A stretch of DNA of 30,191 nt from Chloroflexota bacterium. GTDB taxonomy: Bacteria > Chloroflexota > Anaerolineae > UBA1429. The translations under genes and the position numbers were made by a program. Positions 8,094 to 15,850 of the stretch are shown here, one piece after another. Position 1 is the stretch's first letter. Every line of letters starts with the position of its first letter. The notes below the pieces were generated by a model. That model did no database searches. It was given only the letters and a program-made list of their open reading frames with translations, and had not been told where the DNA came from. Location: positions 1 through 30,191 of the forward strand of contig JACIWY010000002.1 in the NCBI GenBank assembly GCA_014360745.1, written 5' to 3'.

Positions 8094-9401
8094 ATGGCCA
8101 AGTGGTGTTACAATAACCTTACGCTCAACACCTATTGGTTCGGCGTATCCTTCATGTGGAATGGCCTTCATCCCATCGTCCTGCCCGTTCTGCTTCTTTC
8201 CTTCGTGGGCGAGGGACACAAGAACACGGTGTACGGCTTGCTCACCTTTTGGGGATTGATCCTGGCGCTGATCACCACCCCTATCGCCGGCGCGCTCAGC
8301 GATTACACTCGGCACCCACTAGGGCGCCGGCGCCCATGGATCATCATCGGCGTTGGTCTATGTATCCTGTGGCTTCTCTGGCTCGCCTGGTCACCTGGGA
8401 TTTGGGCTGTTACTGTCGGTTATCTGCTGTTGCAGATCTCTTCCAATATAGCCCATGGCCCTGCCCAAGGTTTGATCCCCGATCTCGTGCCTCCGGCGCA
8501 TCGAGGGGCCGTGTCCGGGGTCAAGACTTTGATCGATATGGTCGGCGTTATCCTGGCTGCGTTGATCATGGGGCGTTTGGTCGGTGGAGAGACGCCGCAC
8601 GTCTGGTTGGCCATCCTCACGATAGCCTTCGTGCTGCTGGCCTCGACGATCCCGACGGTCGTCGGCGTCCGCGAGCCACCAGCGACCTCTGCGCGTTCCG
8701 TTCCTTGCCCCAAAATCGCCGCGTGGGTTCGTCACTTGCTGCGCGTGGATTGGCGGAGCCATCGAGAATACGCGCGCTTGTTGGCGGCGCGTTTTCTGGT
8801 GTTGCTGAGCAGTTTTCTCATCCAATCTTTTGCGTTGTACTATCTGCGCGATGTGCTGCAAGTCCGGGATCCGGCCAGAGCCATGGGCAACCTGATGGCC
8901 GTCATTGCCGTCAGCGTCACTATGGCCGCTTATCCGGCGGGGGTGTTGTCGGAGCGCTGGGGGCGGCGGGCGCTCAGCCTCCTGGCTTGTGCGGCAGCGA
9001 CGATCGGCATGGCCCTCCTTTGCGTGACGCGCAATGTAGCCAGCCTGTGGCTGTTGGGCAGCCTCATCGGCCTGGGCATGGGGGCCTTTGCCAGCGTGAA
9101 CTGGGCCTGGGCCACCGATCTGGTGCCCAAGACTGAGGCAGCCAAATATCTGGGCTGGTCGAACTTGGCCACGGCCGGGTCGGCGGCCGTGGCGCGCCTG
9201 GTGGGCCCCGTCATCGACCTGATCAACGCCTGGACGCCCAACAACGGGTACACCGCCATTTTTGTGCTGGCCACATTGGGCGTGCTGGGGGGGCTGGCGG
9301 TGATCTGGTGTATGTCAGAACCTTGCCAGGAAGCCGCGATGAAGCTGCCTAAACCCGCCCGCTTGGTCGTTCGTCTGCCTTGGCAGTCAAACGATCGTTG
9401 A
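8094..9401 (+). CDS. MFS transporter, sugar:cation symporter-like
   Basis: The 435-aa protein has about twelve hydrophobic segments and belongs to the major facilitator superfamily. The loop between segments 2 and 3 reads GALSDYTRHPLGRRRPWI at about residues 65-82; this extended Asp-Arg-rich signature is typical of the glycoside-pentoside-hexuronide and sucrose-type symporters. A weaker repeat (SERWGRRAL) is present in the second half, as expected from the duplicated fold. ATG at 8094 is chosen because GAGGG lies 10 bases upstream and the protein then starts just before the first membrane segment; a GTG at 8070 is an alternative. The cupin isomerase-like gene upstream and the DUF2007 gene 24 bases downstream form a plausible uptake cluster. 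The transported sugar is unknown. Confidence 0.85.
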   Translation: MAKWCYNNLTLNTYWFGVSFMWNGLHPIVLPVLLLSFVGEGHKNTVYGLLTFWGLILALITTPIAGALSDYTRHPLGRRRPWIIIGVGLCILWLLWLAWSPGIWAVTVGYLLLQISSNIAHGPAQGLIPDLVPPAHRGAVSGVKTLIDMVGVILAALIMGRLVGGETPHVWLAILTIAFVLLASTIPTVVGVREPPATSARSVPCPKIAAWVRHLLRVDWRSHREYARLLAARFLVLLSSFLIQSFALYYLRDVLQVRDPARAMGNLMAVIAVSVTMAAYPAGVLSERWGRRALSLLACAAATIGMALLCVTRNVASLWLLGSLIGLGMGAFASVNWAWATDLVPKTEAAKYLGWSNLATAGSAAVARLVGPVIDLINAWTPNNGYTAIFVLATLGVLGGLAVIWCMSEPCQEAAMKLPKPARLVVRLPWQSNDR

Positions 9402-9425
9402 TATATCTCTAGGGAGATCGGCGCC

Positions 9426-9689
9426 ATGGGCGTAGAGCCGGAGATGATCACGGTGTATGTCTCGCAGGGGCCGTTAGCGGCCGAAGTGGCCAAGAGCAAG
9501 CTGGAAAGCGCCGGTATCCCTGTGTTGTTGCGCTACGAATCCATCGGCCGCATTTTGGGCCTCACCGTCGACGGCTTGGGCCAGGTAGAAGTACAGGTGC
9601 CGGCCAAGTGGGAGCCTCAAGCGCGCGAGCTTCTCCAAGAAGACCGCTGGGAGGATCTTTCCGCCCCGGGCCCATCCGAGGCCCAATAA
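9426..9689 (+). CDS. DUF2007 domain protein
   Basis: This 87-aa protein consists of one DUF2007 domain: VYVSQGPLAAEVAKSKLESAGIPVLL is the characteristic opening helix, which tells of switching between copies of a substrate-like molecule, followed by a Gly-rich strand and VQVPAKWEPQARELL. The family is sometimes described as putative signal-transducing and is related to ACT/PII-like small folds; no reaction is known. AGGGAGA precedes the ATG, and the gene follows the transporter after 24 bases, so it is probably part of that transcript. A strong hairpin lies just after its stop. Confidence 0.8.
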   Translation: MGVEPEMITVYVSQGPLAAEVAKSKLESAGIPVLLRYESIGRILGLTVDGLGQVEVQVPAKWEPQARELLQEDRWEDLSAPGPSEAQ

Positions 9690-9711
9690 GATCTTGGCAA
9701 TGCCCCCAAAG

Positions 9712-9749
9712 CGGGTGTGGGGCTCGCTTCCCGCGATGGCCCACACCCG
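9712..9749. terminator. Hairpin between convergent genes, probable bidirectional terminator
   Basis: CGGGTGTGGG (9712-9721) and CCCACACCCG (9740-9749) form a perfect 10-bp stem with an 18-base loop, between the DUF2007 stop and the convergent reductase stop. No clean T run follows on either strand, so efficient intrinsic termination is uncertain. Confidence 0.55.
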
Positions 9750-9765
9750 GCAACCGATTATATTC

Positions 9766-10869
9766 CTATATCGAAAGCAGTTCCTCGTAGATGGCTACCA
9801 TATCGCGCATGGCGGGCAACATGCGTGGCAGCATCTCCATAATCGGCAGCCCATAGGGGCAAAGTTCCTCGCATCGACCGCAGCGGTCGCACGACTCGAT
9901 GGCCTCGATCTGCTTGCGCCGCGACTCTAGATCGCGCTCAATCGCCTCGCGCGACCAGGCAAAGGCCCGAAACTCGGCTGGGCCCATGGTGCGATAGTGA
10001 TCATACATTACATCGGTGCCTAGATGCGACCCGATCGAAATTCCCTGCGGGCACGGTGTGCAATAGTTGCACACCCGACAACGCGATCGTTCATAACCCA
10101 GGCGCAATGCTTCGATCTGAGCTTGCTCCCCATCCGTAAGGGCGATGGGGCGGCAGCCCACCAGGGCATTCTCTTCTGCTTCCTCGATCTTGGTGGCCCC
10201 AGGCACGGCCGTGGCGATGGGTTGGTTCAGCAGCCATTTAAGCGCCAACGTGGCGGGCAAAAGGCCGGTGGCCACCGGCTTCATGATCGTCACGCCGATG
10301 CCTTTCTCCTGACACAAGGGGATCAATTCCTGCAACGGTTCGCGCTCGATCACATTCATCGGCACCAGGATGACTTCAAAGGGGAATCGTTGGATGGCTT
10401 CTACCAGCGTCTCCCAGCGATGGCTGGTGCAGCCGATATGGTGCACCAAGCCCTCCTCTTTGGCCTGGATCAGCGCCTCCAGCGCGCCACCAGGGCCAAG
10501 GCGTTGTTCCAGATCGTCGCCACGACGTAGGCCGTGCAGATGGCAGACATCAACATAATCGGTACGCAACCGTTGCAACGATTCCTCTATATGTTGCCGG
10601 GCCTCATCGCGCGTCTTGCCGCCCGTTTTGGTGGCGATAACCAAGCGATCGCGCGCCCAACCTTGGAGTGCCTGACCGATCTTGATCTCGGCATCGCGGT
10701 AGCCGCGCGCGGTATCCAAGTAGGTTACACCTAGCTCCAACGCGCGCCGCACGACGCGCACTGCGTATTCGATACTTGAAGAGCCCAACTGCGCGCAGCC
10801 CAGCCCGATGGCCGATACCTGAAGCCCCGTCTTGCCCAGCGAGCGCTTTTGCATAGACATCTGTTCCAT
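9766..10869 (-). CDS. Aldo/keto reductase with C-terminal 4Fe-4S ferredoxin-type domain
   Basis: The 367-aa protein joins an aldo/keto reductase barrel to an iron-sulfur tail. The catalytic tetrad is visible as Asp52 and Tyr57 (YLDTARGY), Lys81 (IATKTG) and His112 (CHLHG), so NAD(P)H-dependent carbonyl reduction is expected. Two Cys clusters follow: C264, C267, C270, C273 (CRVCNYCTPCP) and C327, C330, C333, C337 (CDRCGRCEELCP). This fused architecture is a known subgroup of Fe-S aldo/keto reductases in anaerobes. ATG at 10869 is preferred because AAAGGGG lies just upstream; an ATG at 10884 lacks an SD. The gene sits 67 bases after the TPR-LysM gene on the same strand and ends at the convergent hairpin. 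Confidence 0.9.
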   Translation of the reverse strand: MEQMSMQKRSLGKTGLQVSAIGLGCAQLGSSSIEYAVRVVRRALELGVTYLDTARGYRDAEIKIGQALQGWARDRLVIATKTGGKTRDEARQHIEESLQRLRTDYVDVCHLHGLRRGDDLEQRLGPGGALEALIQAKEEGLVHHIGCTSHRWETLVEAIQRFPFEVILVPMNVIEREPLQELIPLCQEKGIGVTIMKPVATGLLPATLALKWLLNQPIATAVPGATKIEEAEENALVGCRPIALTDGEQAQIEALRLGYERSRCRVCNYCTPCPQGISIGSHLGTDVMYDHYRTMGPAEFRAFAWSREAIERDLESRRKQIEAIESCDRCGRCEELCPYGLPIMEMLPRMLPAMRDMVAIYEELLSI

Positions 10870-10936
10870 ATCGCCCCTTTTCATCGAAAGTAAACAGGCT
10901 CGCCAAAGCCTCCCGCTCTGCCGGCCTGTCTCTGCC

Positions 10937-12433
10937 CTAATCCTTCTCCGGAATGATCAACTCTTGGCCGATAAAAATAGCGTCGCGGTGTTTGATGTCG
11001 TTCACCTTCAGCAGGTCTTCTATGCTCACGCCGAACTGTTCCGCGATGGTGCCCAGCGTGTCGCCGCTCTTGACGTGATAGAGGGCCGATGGAGGCACGG
11101 GGGTGGGCGTCGGCAGGGGACGAGGCGTTGCCGTGGGCACCGCCGTAGGCGGGTTACGCATGATCATGTTGACACGTTCGGCCACGGCCACGTGCAGGCC
11201 GGCATTGGGCCCGGCGTATTGTTCCGAGACGCGATAGGCATCTCGCGCCCTGTTAACATCGCCCAATAGCTCATAGCCCATACCCAGCAGGGCGTAGGGC
11301 ACACTCTCTTCAGGGCACAGGGAGATGGCCTGATAAAAAGCCGACATGGCCGCTTGTAAATTGCGTTCTCGGGTGTGCAAAATGCCCAGGCCGCAATAGG
11401 CCGAAGGTTCGTAAGGATCCAGGCGGATCGCTTGTCGGTAGGCTTCGTTGGCCATAGTCCAATCTCGCCGCGCCAGGGCCACGTTGCCCAGGCCGACCCA
11501 GGCTTTGGCATTAGCCGAGATGTCCTTGGATTCGATATACGCCTCCAAGGCCAGGTCGTCCCGATTCAACAAGAGCAACGCGGTAGCCAATTGATTCTGT
11601 AACATGGCCCATGTCGGGCCATCCAGGTTCTGGGCGCTCAAGGCCGTCCGGAAGCAGTCGACGGCCAGCATCGGCCTGCCGATGGCCATATAGCCGAAAC
11701 CGGCAGCTGCGGGCACAACCACCTCGGTCGCCACGGTGGGTAACTGCCCTTCGAGGGTAATCTCTTGGTTGGGCACCCGATAGGTGCCATGGGTGAGCAG
11801 CAACGTCATCAGGGGGACGGGATCGAGTGCGATCTCGGTCTCGTTGGCCCCCAGAACGGTAAGATAGTAATCGGCGCTGCGCTGATAACGATTGTCTCGT
11901 CCCTTCCAAACGACCACATTGGCGCGCATCTTTTCCCCCAGGCGTCTGGCCTGTTCCGCCGAGGAGATGGGGTACATATGACGCACCGTCACATACTCAT
12001 CGAGCCCGTCTCGCCGTATCATATCGGCCACAGCTTTTTCGATAGCGCGCGATTCCTGGCGACTGGCCGGCTCGTCGTCTAGGGGGGCGATCAGGATGCC
12101 CACTTGGATCGGCTCGATAGGCACCATATCGCGTTCGAGGAAGCGGCGTTGCATTTCTTGCATCCAGGAGCCGCTGGCATAGAGGACGGAGCTCAGGTTG
12201 GCCAATAGGGCCAACCCCGCCATCGCCCGTACGGCTATGCTGCCGCGGCGAAAGAGGAGATAGGCCGCGGCTCCGGCGCTAAAACCCAACGTCACATAGG
12301 TAAAGCCCAGGCGGAAATAGTTGGTCTGTAAAAGCGCCAAGCCGCGGGCCAGGAGCCCGGCCAGATAAAAGACCGGCCCCAACACGGCCACGACCAAAAG
12401 GGCAAAATAGATGGCTCGATCTCGCGCGTTCAA
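10937..12433 (-). CDS. Membrane protein with TPR repeats and C-terminal LysM domain
   Basis: The 498-aa protein has three predicted membrane segments near the N-terminus (about 8-30, 43-62, 66-86). A unique region follows with GILIAPLDDEPASRQESRAI, which recalls the TolB-like/adenylate-cyclase-associated N-terminal domain that precedes TPRs. At least three TPR units cover about 290-420 (WVGLGNVALARRDWTMANEAY and following repeats). A Pro/Thr linker (about 428-450) leads to a LysM domain (about 452-495, YHVKSGDTLGTIAEQFGVS) that would bind peptidoglycan or another glycan outside the membrane. The start is TTG at 12433, because GGAGGAGG lies 5-7 bases upstream; a GTG at 12466 would have no SD. 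A cell-envelope scaffolding role is likely but not proven. Confidence 0.85.
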   Translation of the reverse strand: MNARDRAIYFALLVVAVLGPVFYLAGLLARGLALLQTNYFRLGFTYVTLGFSAGAAAYLLFRRGSIAVRAMAGLALLANLSSVLYASGSWMQEMQRRFLERDMVPIEPIQVGILIAPLDDEPASRQESRAIEKAVADMIRRDGLDEYVTVRHMYPISSAEQARRLGEKMRANVVVWKGRDNRYQRSADYYLTVLGANETEIALDPVPLMTLLLTHGTYRVPNQEITLEGQLPTVATEVVVPAAAGFGYMAIGRPMLAVDCFRTALSAQNLDGPTWAMLQNQLATALLLLNRDDLALEAYIESKDISANAKAWVGLGNVALARRDWTMANEAYRQAIRLDPYEPSAYCGLGILHTRERNLQAAMSAFYQAISLCPEESVPYALLGMGYELLGDVNRARDAYRVSEQYAGPNAGLHVAVAERVNMIMRNPPTAVPTATPRPLPTPTPVPPSALYHVKSGDTLGTIAEQFGVSIEDLLKVNDIKHRDAIFIGQELIIPEKD

Positions 12434-12712
12434 ACCGGCCTCCTCCAGACAACCTGCGCGACCCACTATGCAACCCGGGATGAGTATAGACGATAAAGGG
12501 GGCTCTGTCTAACGATTGGGCTCCCGGCGTCTTGCGGCATTTTGAGAGACCTGAAAGTATGCTGAGGATCGGCCGTTGAAACCTGCCAATCTTCACCGGG
12601 TTGCCCTGTGGCGATCGGCTTTTCTGGCCCACCCTCTCTGCAGCCCGCACGGGCAGGTGCGGATCAGAATCCGCCGCGGCGGTAGCCGTGATTTCAATCG
12701 TTCCTCAACAGG
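12434..12712. other. Intergenic region between two minus-strand genes
   Basis: These 279 bases hold the promoter of the TPR-LysM gene (see 12483-12511) and a perfect GC palindrome, CCGCCGCGGCGG, at 12671-12682, just past the ROK stop on the minus strand. There is no T-run terminator and no credible reading frame. Confidence 0.5.
12483..12511 (-). promoter_or_regulatory. Promoter for the TPR-LysM gene
   Basis: On the minus strand TAGACA (12506-12511) and TATACT (12483-12488) are 17 bases apart. The transcript would start near 12476, giving a leader of about 40 bases that includes the GGAGGAGG SD of the TTG start. Confidence 0.6.
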
Positions 12713-13627
12713 TCATACCGAGGGCGTCAACCCTTGAGCAACCCGCTCTGCCAGTGCGATGGCGCCCAACACACCCGAACGCCCACCGAGCGCTGGTGGC
12801 ACGATATAGTCGGCCAAGCCGGCGGCGGTGGTGATGGCTGGGATCTGCAGATAGCCGTTGAGCAGCCGCTGCACCTCGACTCGGATGAGCGGAAAGAGAT
12901 GCCGCTGTTCCATGACGCCGCCGCCCATGATAATGCGCTGAGGCGAGAGGGGAAGGATCAGGTTCACCAATCCCAGGGCCAAATAATGCGCTTCCAACGG
13001 CCAGGCCGGATGATCGGGTGGCAGGTGCTCGCCGCGCACCTGCCAGCGGCCCTCTAGCGCCGGGCCGGCGGCTAACCCTTCCAGACAGTCGCCGTGATAG
13101 GGGCAGTACCCGGGATAGGGATCGGCCGCCCAATCGTGAGGGACGCGGATATGGCCCATTTCGGGGTGCATCAGGCCATGGATCAGTTCGCCGTTCACCA
13201 TCCCACCGCCACCGAGTCCCGTGCCGACGGTGAGATAGATAAACGTATCCAGCCCTCGGGCTGCGCCCCAACGATGCTCGCCCAGCGCCGCCACGTTCAC
13301 ATCGGTGTCAAAACCTACGGGCACCCCTAACGCCCGCCGCACCGCCCCGGCGAAATCGGTATGTGCCCAGCCCGGTTTGGGGGTAGTGGTCACGTAGCCA
13401 AAGGTGGGCGATGTCGGATTGGGATCGATAGGGCCAAAAGAAGCGATGCCGATGGCGGTTAACGGTTCTTCGAAATGCTGCTCACGGAAAAAGGCGATGG
13501 CGCGCGCGATCGTCTCATCGGGCGTCGTTGTGGCAAAGCGCGCCTCGGCGCGCAGATCGTCGGGAGCGGTGCCCACGGCACACACAAATTTGGTGCCTCC
13601 TCCTTCGATGCCTCCGTACAATGCCAT
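12713..13627 (-). CDS. ROK family sugar kinase (fructokinase-like)
   Basis: The 304-aa protein is a ROK kinase that phosphorylates a hexose with ATP. The phosphate-binding loop is GGIEGGGTKF at 5-14, the catalytic Asp109 lies in FDTDVNVAALGE, and YLTVGTGLGGG (131-141) is the second phosphate motif. The zinc site of the ROK signature is His159 (PEMGHI), Cys175, His178 and Cys181 (CPYHGDCLEG). The C-H-x-x-C arrangement, with GIEGGGTKF at the start, matches the fructokinase subgroup better than glucokinases. ATG at 13627 has AGGAGAAAGG directly upstream; a TTG at 13648 is inferior. It stands alone on its strand with its own promoter and a palindromic site over the transcription start, so a sugar-responsive repressor is likely. 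Confidence 0.9.
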   Translation of the reverse strand: MALYGGIEGGGTKFVCAVGTAPDDLRAEARFATTTPDETIARAIAFFREQHFEEPLTAIGIASFGPIDPNPTSPTFGYVTTTPKPGWAHTDFAGAVRRALGVPVGFDTDVNVAALGEHRWGAARGLDTFIYLTVGTGLGGGGMVNGELIHGLMHPEMGHIRVPHDWAADPYPGYCPYHGDCLEGLAAGPALEGRWQVRGEHLPPDHPAWPLEAHYLALGLVNLILPLSPQRIIMGGGVMEQRHLFPLIRVEVQRLLNGYLQIPAITTAAGLADYIVPPALGGRSGVLGAIALAERVAQGLTPSV

Positions 13628-13660
13628 CGTCGCATCCTTTCTCCTCAAAGCCTCATCCTG

Positions 13661-13674
13661 GGGCGTATACGCCC
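13661..13674. promoter_or_regulatory. 14-bp palindrome, candidate operator of the ROK kinase gene
   Basis: GGGCGTATACGCCC is a perfect 14-bp palindrome that abuts the -10 box of the ROK gene promoter on its downstream side, where a bound repressor would block transcription initiation. No other copy was noticed in the window. Confidence 0.5.
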
Positions 13675-13703
13675 ATTCTAGGCCAACTTGGGGCCGGATT
13701 CAA
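13675..13703 (-). promoter_or_regulatory. Promoter for the ROK kinase gene
   Basis: On the minus strand TTGAAT (13698-13703) and TAGAAT (13675-13680) are separated by 17 bases. The start would fall near 13668, within the palindrome at 13661-13674. Confidence 0.6.
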
Positions 13704-13752
13704 ACGGCCTGGCGTTTACTGAAGCACGGGATGGATAATACCTTGGCCGCTT

Positions 13753-13781
13753 TTAAGCTCCAGACCGGGCCATGCTATAAT
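13753..13781 (+). promoter_or_regulatory. Promoter for the small membrane protein gene
   Basis: A perfect TATAAT (13776-13781) has only a weak upstream hexamer (TTAAGC, 13753-13758) at 17 bases. Transcription from it would start at about 13788, over the first in-frame ATG (13787), which argues that translation begins at the second ATG, 13829. Confidence 0.45.
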
Positions 13782-13828
13782 CCCCCATGTCCTGCCTATT
13801 CGCAAGCGAAAAAACCGAAAGCGACCCG

Positions 13829-13993
13829 ATGAAAGACGGAACCCGCCTTATCTTTTGGATTGATATAGCCGTCCTGGTGATCTTGGCTTTCCTGGTCCTC
13901 GCCGGGCAGTGGGATTTCGTCATCGCCCTTTTTGTGGCGCTGGTGCTACTCAACTATTTTGATAACTTTTGGCGCCGGCGCTATCCACATTAA
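13829..13993 (+). CDS. Small membrane protein, 54 aa
   Basis: The short protein has two hydrophobic stretches, about residues 7-24 and 28-43, separated by a polar Gly-Gln-Trp-Asp turn, and ends in a basic, aromatic tail (NFWRRRYPH). It is probably a two-helix inner-membrane protein. I do not recognise a family. The start at 13829 is preferred over 13787 because the only good -10 box places the transcript start at the earlier ATG; neither start has a strong SD. It stands between the divergent ROK kinase and the response regulator. Confidence 0.6.
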   Translation: MKDGTRLIFWIDIAVLVILAFLVLAGQWDFVIALFVALVLLNYFDNFWRRRYPH

Positions 13994-13998
13994 TGTGG
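13985..13998. repeat. 14-bp palindrome upstream of the response regulator promoter
   Basis: CCACATTAATGTGG is a perfect palindrome that spans the stop codon of the small membrane protein gene and ends 30 bases before the -35 box of the response regulator gene. It could be an operator; as a hairpin it would lack a loop. Confidence 0.4.
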
Positions 13999-14027
13999 GG
14001 AAATGCATGCAGGCGAACCTGGCCCGC

Positions 14028-14057
14028 TTGAAAGGCGCAAATGATTTATGCTAGAAT
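14028..14057 (+). promoter_or_regulatory. Promoter for the response regulator gene
   Basis: TTGAAA (14028-14033) and TAGAAT (14052-14057) are 18 bases apart. The leader of about 45 bases contains a small inverted repeat (CCTGA...TCAGG) just before the ATG at 14110. Confidence 0.55.
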
Positions 14058-14109
14058 CGTGCGGGTTGTTGTCTTGGTTTTGAGTGCCTGACCGGTATCA
14101 GGGTTCACT

Positions 14110-14820
14110 ATGAGAATTCTTGTTATCGACGACGAGCGCGCTTTTTCACGCACACTGTGTCGCCATTTAGAGCGGCGGGGGTTCGAGACTTTTGCCGCTT
14201 ACAGCGGAGGCGAGGGGCTATCTTTGGCCCAAGAGATCGAGCCCGATCTGGTGATCGTAGATATCCGACTTCCGGATATCGATGGCGGCCAAGTTTGCCG
14301 GCAATTGCGCGCGTTGAGCGATGTGCCGCTTATTGTGCTCTCTGGCTATGGCAAGGAGCCGATGGTCCGGGCGACCGAGGAGGCTGCCGATCTGTGGGTT
14401 GTCAAGCCAGTGTCGCCGCGCGAATTGGAGGCACGGATGTTGGCGCTTTTGCGTCGTAGCCGGCACACAGAGACGTCCGTCCCTATCTATAACGATGGCT
14501 TTCTCTATATCGATCCCGTCCGCCGCTTGGTCCGACGGGATGGAGAACGCATAGAGCTCACTGGCAAGGAATTTGAGCTGCTTAATACCCTCTTAGAGCA
14601 CCGTAACCAGATCATCTCACACGAGACGTTGATGAACACCCTGTGGCCCGGCCAACGACATGCGGCCCAGTATCTGCCTCAATATATCAGCCGGTTACGT
14701 CAAAAACTGGAACGAGACCCCGGGCGGCCGTTCTACATCCGCACGGCACATGGCGAGGGTTATTGGTTCTGCGGGCGAGGCGGAGGCCAACTCGCGGTGC
14801 ACAACGAAAACAATGCCTGA
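14110..14820 (+). CDS. OmpR/PhoB-family response regulator
   Basis: The 236-aa protein has an N-terminal receiver domain and a C-terminal winged-helix DNA-binding domain. The acidic pocket is Asp7-Asp8 (VIDDER), the phosphorylated residue is Asp51 (VIVDIRLP), the switch residue is Ser78 (VLSGYG) and the conserved Lys is Lys99 (VVKPVS). The output domain runs from about 130 to 225, with LTGKEFELLNTLLEHRN, the recognition-helix region QYISRLRQKLE and the terminal hairpin IRTAHGEGYWF. No histidine kinase is encoded in the window, so it is an orphan here. The next gene overlaps its stop by 8 bases and is probably co-transcribed. Targets are unknown, although the palindrome at 13985 is a candidate autoregulatory site. 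Confidence 0.93.
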   Translation: MRILVIDDERAFSRTLCRHLERRGFETFAAYSGGEGLSLAQEIEPDLVIVDIRLPDIDGGQVCRQLRALSDVPLIVLSGYGKEPMVRATEEAADLWVVKPVSPRELEARMLALLRRSRHTETSVPIYNDGFLYIDPVRRLVRRDGERIELTGKEFELLNTLLEHRNQIISHETLMNTLWPGQRHAAQYLPQYISRLRQKLERDPGRPFYIRTAHGEGYWFCGRGGGQLAVHNENNA

Positions 14821-15850
14821 AGCGCCTATGGGGCCATTGATCGTTTGCTCCTGGATTTACCTGCTCGCCCTGGTGGGGTACGTGTTCTGGGTTCGCCTCG
14901 ACCTAGAGCGGCCCTGGTGGCTGCAAGCGTTGGCCCCCTTTGCGCTTTGGGTTTTTGGTCTGGGGTTGGGCTTGCCTCTGCTGGCCGCTCTCGTCGGTTC
15001 GGGGTTGCTGCGCGGTGTGCCGCTTCTCCTGGGCACTGCGCTCTATTGGGCGCACTTTGTGGCTCGTCCGCGCCCTAGGCGGCCTGCGCAAGAGGAGGAC
15101 GATCCGGTTTTGCGCGTTATGACGGCCAATCTGCTCGACAAGAACCGGCGTCATGCCGAGATCATCGCCACCATCCGGCACGAATGCCCAGACCTTATCG
15201 CTTTGCAAGAGCTGAATCCCGCACAGGTTCGGGCCCTCACTCAGGCCCTGACGGACGAGTATCCTTACCAATGGTTTTTGCCCGGGCCAGAAACGCCAGT
15301 GCCGGGCCGTTCCGAAGGGATGGGGCTGATGAGTCGCTACCCCTTTCAACCGCTTGGTGTGGTACAGGTCGATCCCTTGGCCAATCCGGCGCAGGTGATC
15401 GCGCTGGACGTCCAGGGGCGTTTCCTCGACGTTTTACATATGCATCCGCGCATACCCTTGCCGCGCTTCCGCCGCGTGTTGGGCATTGCCTGGCCATATG
15501 GCCTCGACGATAGCGAACGCGAAAGGGATGTGCGCGCTCTGTCCCATTGTGCGGAGCAATTAGGCGCGGAGGCGATCATCCTGGGAGATATGAACGCGAC
15601 GGATCAGTGTCGCGAGTACCGCCTGTTGACCAAAGGCTGGCGCGATGTCTATCGCCAAGTGGGGCGTGGCTTGGGGCTAACCTATCCGGTCGATGCGGAT
15701 TTCTTTGGGCTGCGCTGTCCCTGGCCGCTGTTTCGCATCGATTATGTGTTGATACGGGGGCATCTCTACGCTATGGAGGCGCATGTCGGCCGTCTGCCGG
15801 GCTCGGATCATCGCTATGTGGTGGCCGATTTGAGCTGGCCGTGCAGATAG
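14813..15850 (+). CDS. Membrane-anchored endonuclease/exonuclease/phosphatase family protein
   Basis: The 345-aa protein starts with about three hydrophobic segments (10-28, 38-60, 65-82), followed by an EEP-superfamily hydrolase domain (about 100-342). Catalytic residues are recognisable as Asn106 (MTANLLDKN), Glu133 (LIALQELN), the Asp-x-Asn of GDMNATDQ, RIDYVLI and the final GSDHRYVV with the catalytic His. Family members hydrolyse phosphodiester or phosphomonoester bonds in nucleic acids, sphingolipids or inositides, with Mg2+; the substrate is unknown. The ATG at 14813 overlaps the regulator stop; an ATG at 14828 is an alternative. The 3' end overlaps the convergent kinase gene by 37 bases. 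Confidence 0.85.
   Translation: MPEAPMGPLIVCSWIYLLALVGYVFWVRLDLERPWWLQALAPFALWVFGLGLGLPLLAALVGSGLLRGVPLLLGTALYWAHFVARPRPRRPAQEEDDPVLRVMTANLLDKNRRHAEIIATIRHECPDLIALQELNPAQVRALTQALTDEYPYQWFLPGPETPVPGRSEGMGLMSRYPFQPLGVVQVDPLANPAQVIALDVQGRFLDVLHMHPRIPLPRFRRVLGIAWPYGLDDSERERDVRALSHCAEQLGAEAIILGDMNATDQCREYRLLTKGWRDVYRQVGRGLGLTYPVDADFFGLRCPWPLFRIDYVLIRGHLYAMEAHVGRLPGSDHRYVVADLSWPCR

Noticed and set aside
8135..9136. A 333-codon plus-strand frame in the MFS transporter gene
   Set aside because: Arg/Gly-rich shadow; the annotated frame has twelve membrane segments and the family loop motif.
12705..13271. A 188-codon minus-strand frame inside the ROK kinase gene
   Set aside because: Arg/Pro/Gly-rich shadow frame of a clear kinase in high-GC DNA.
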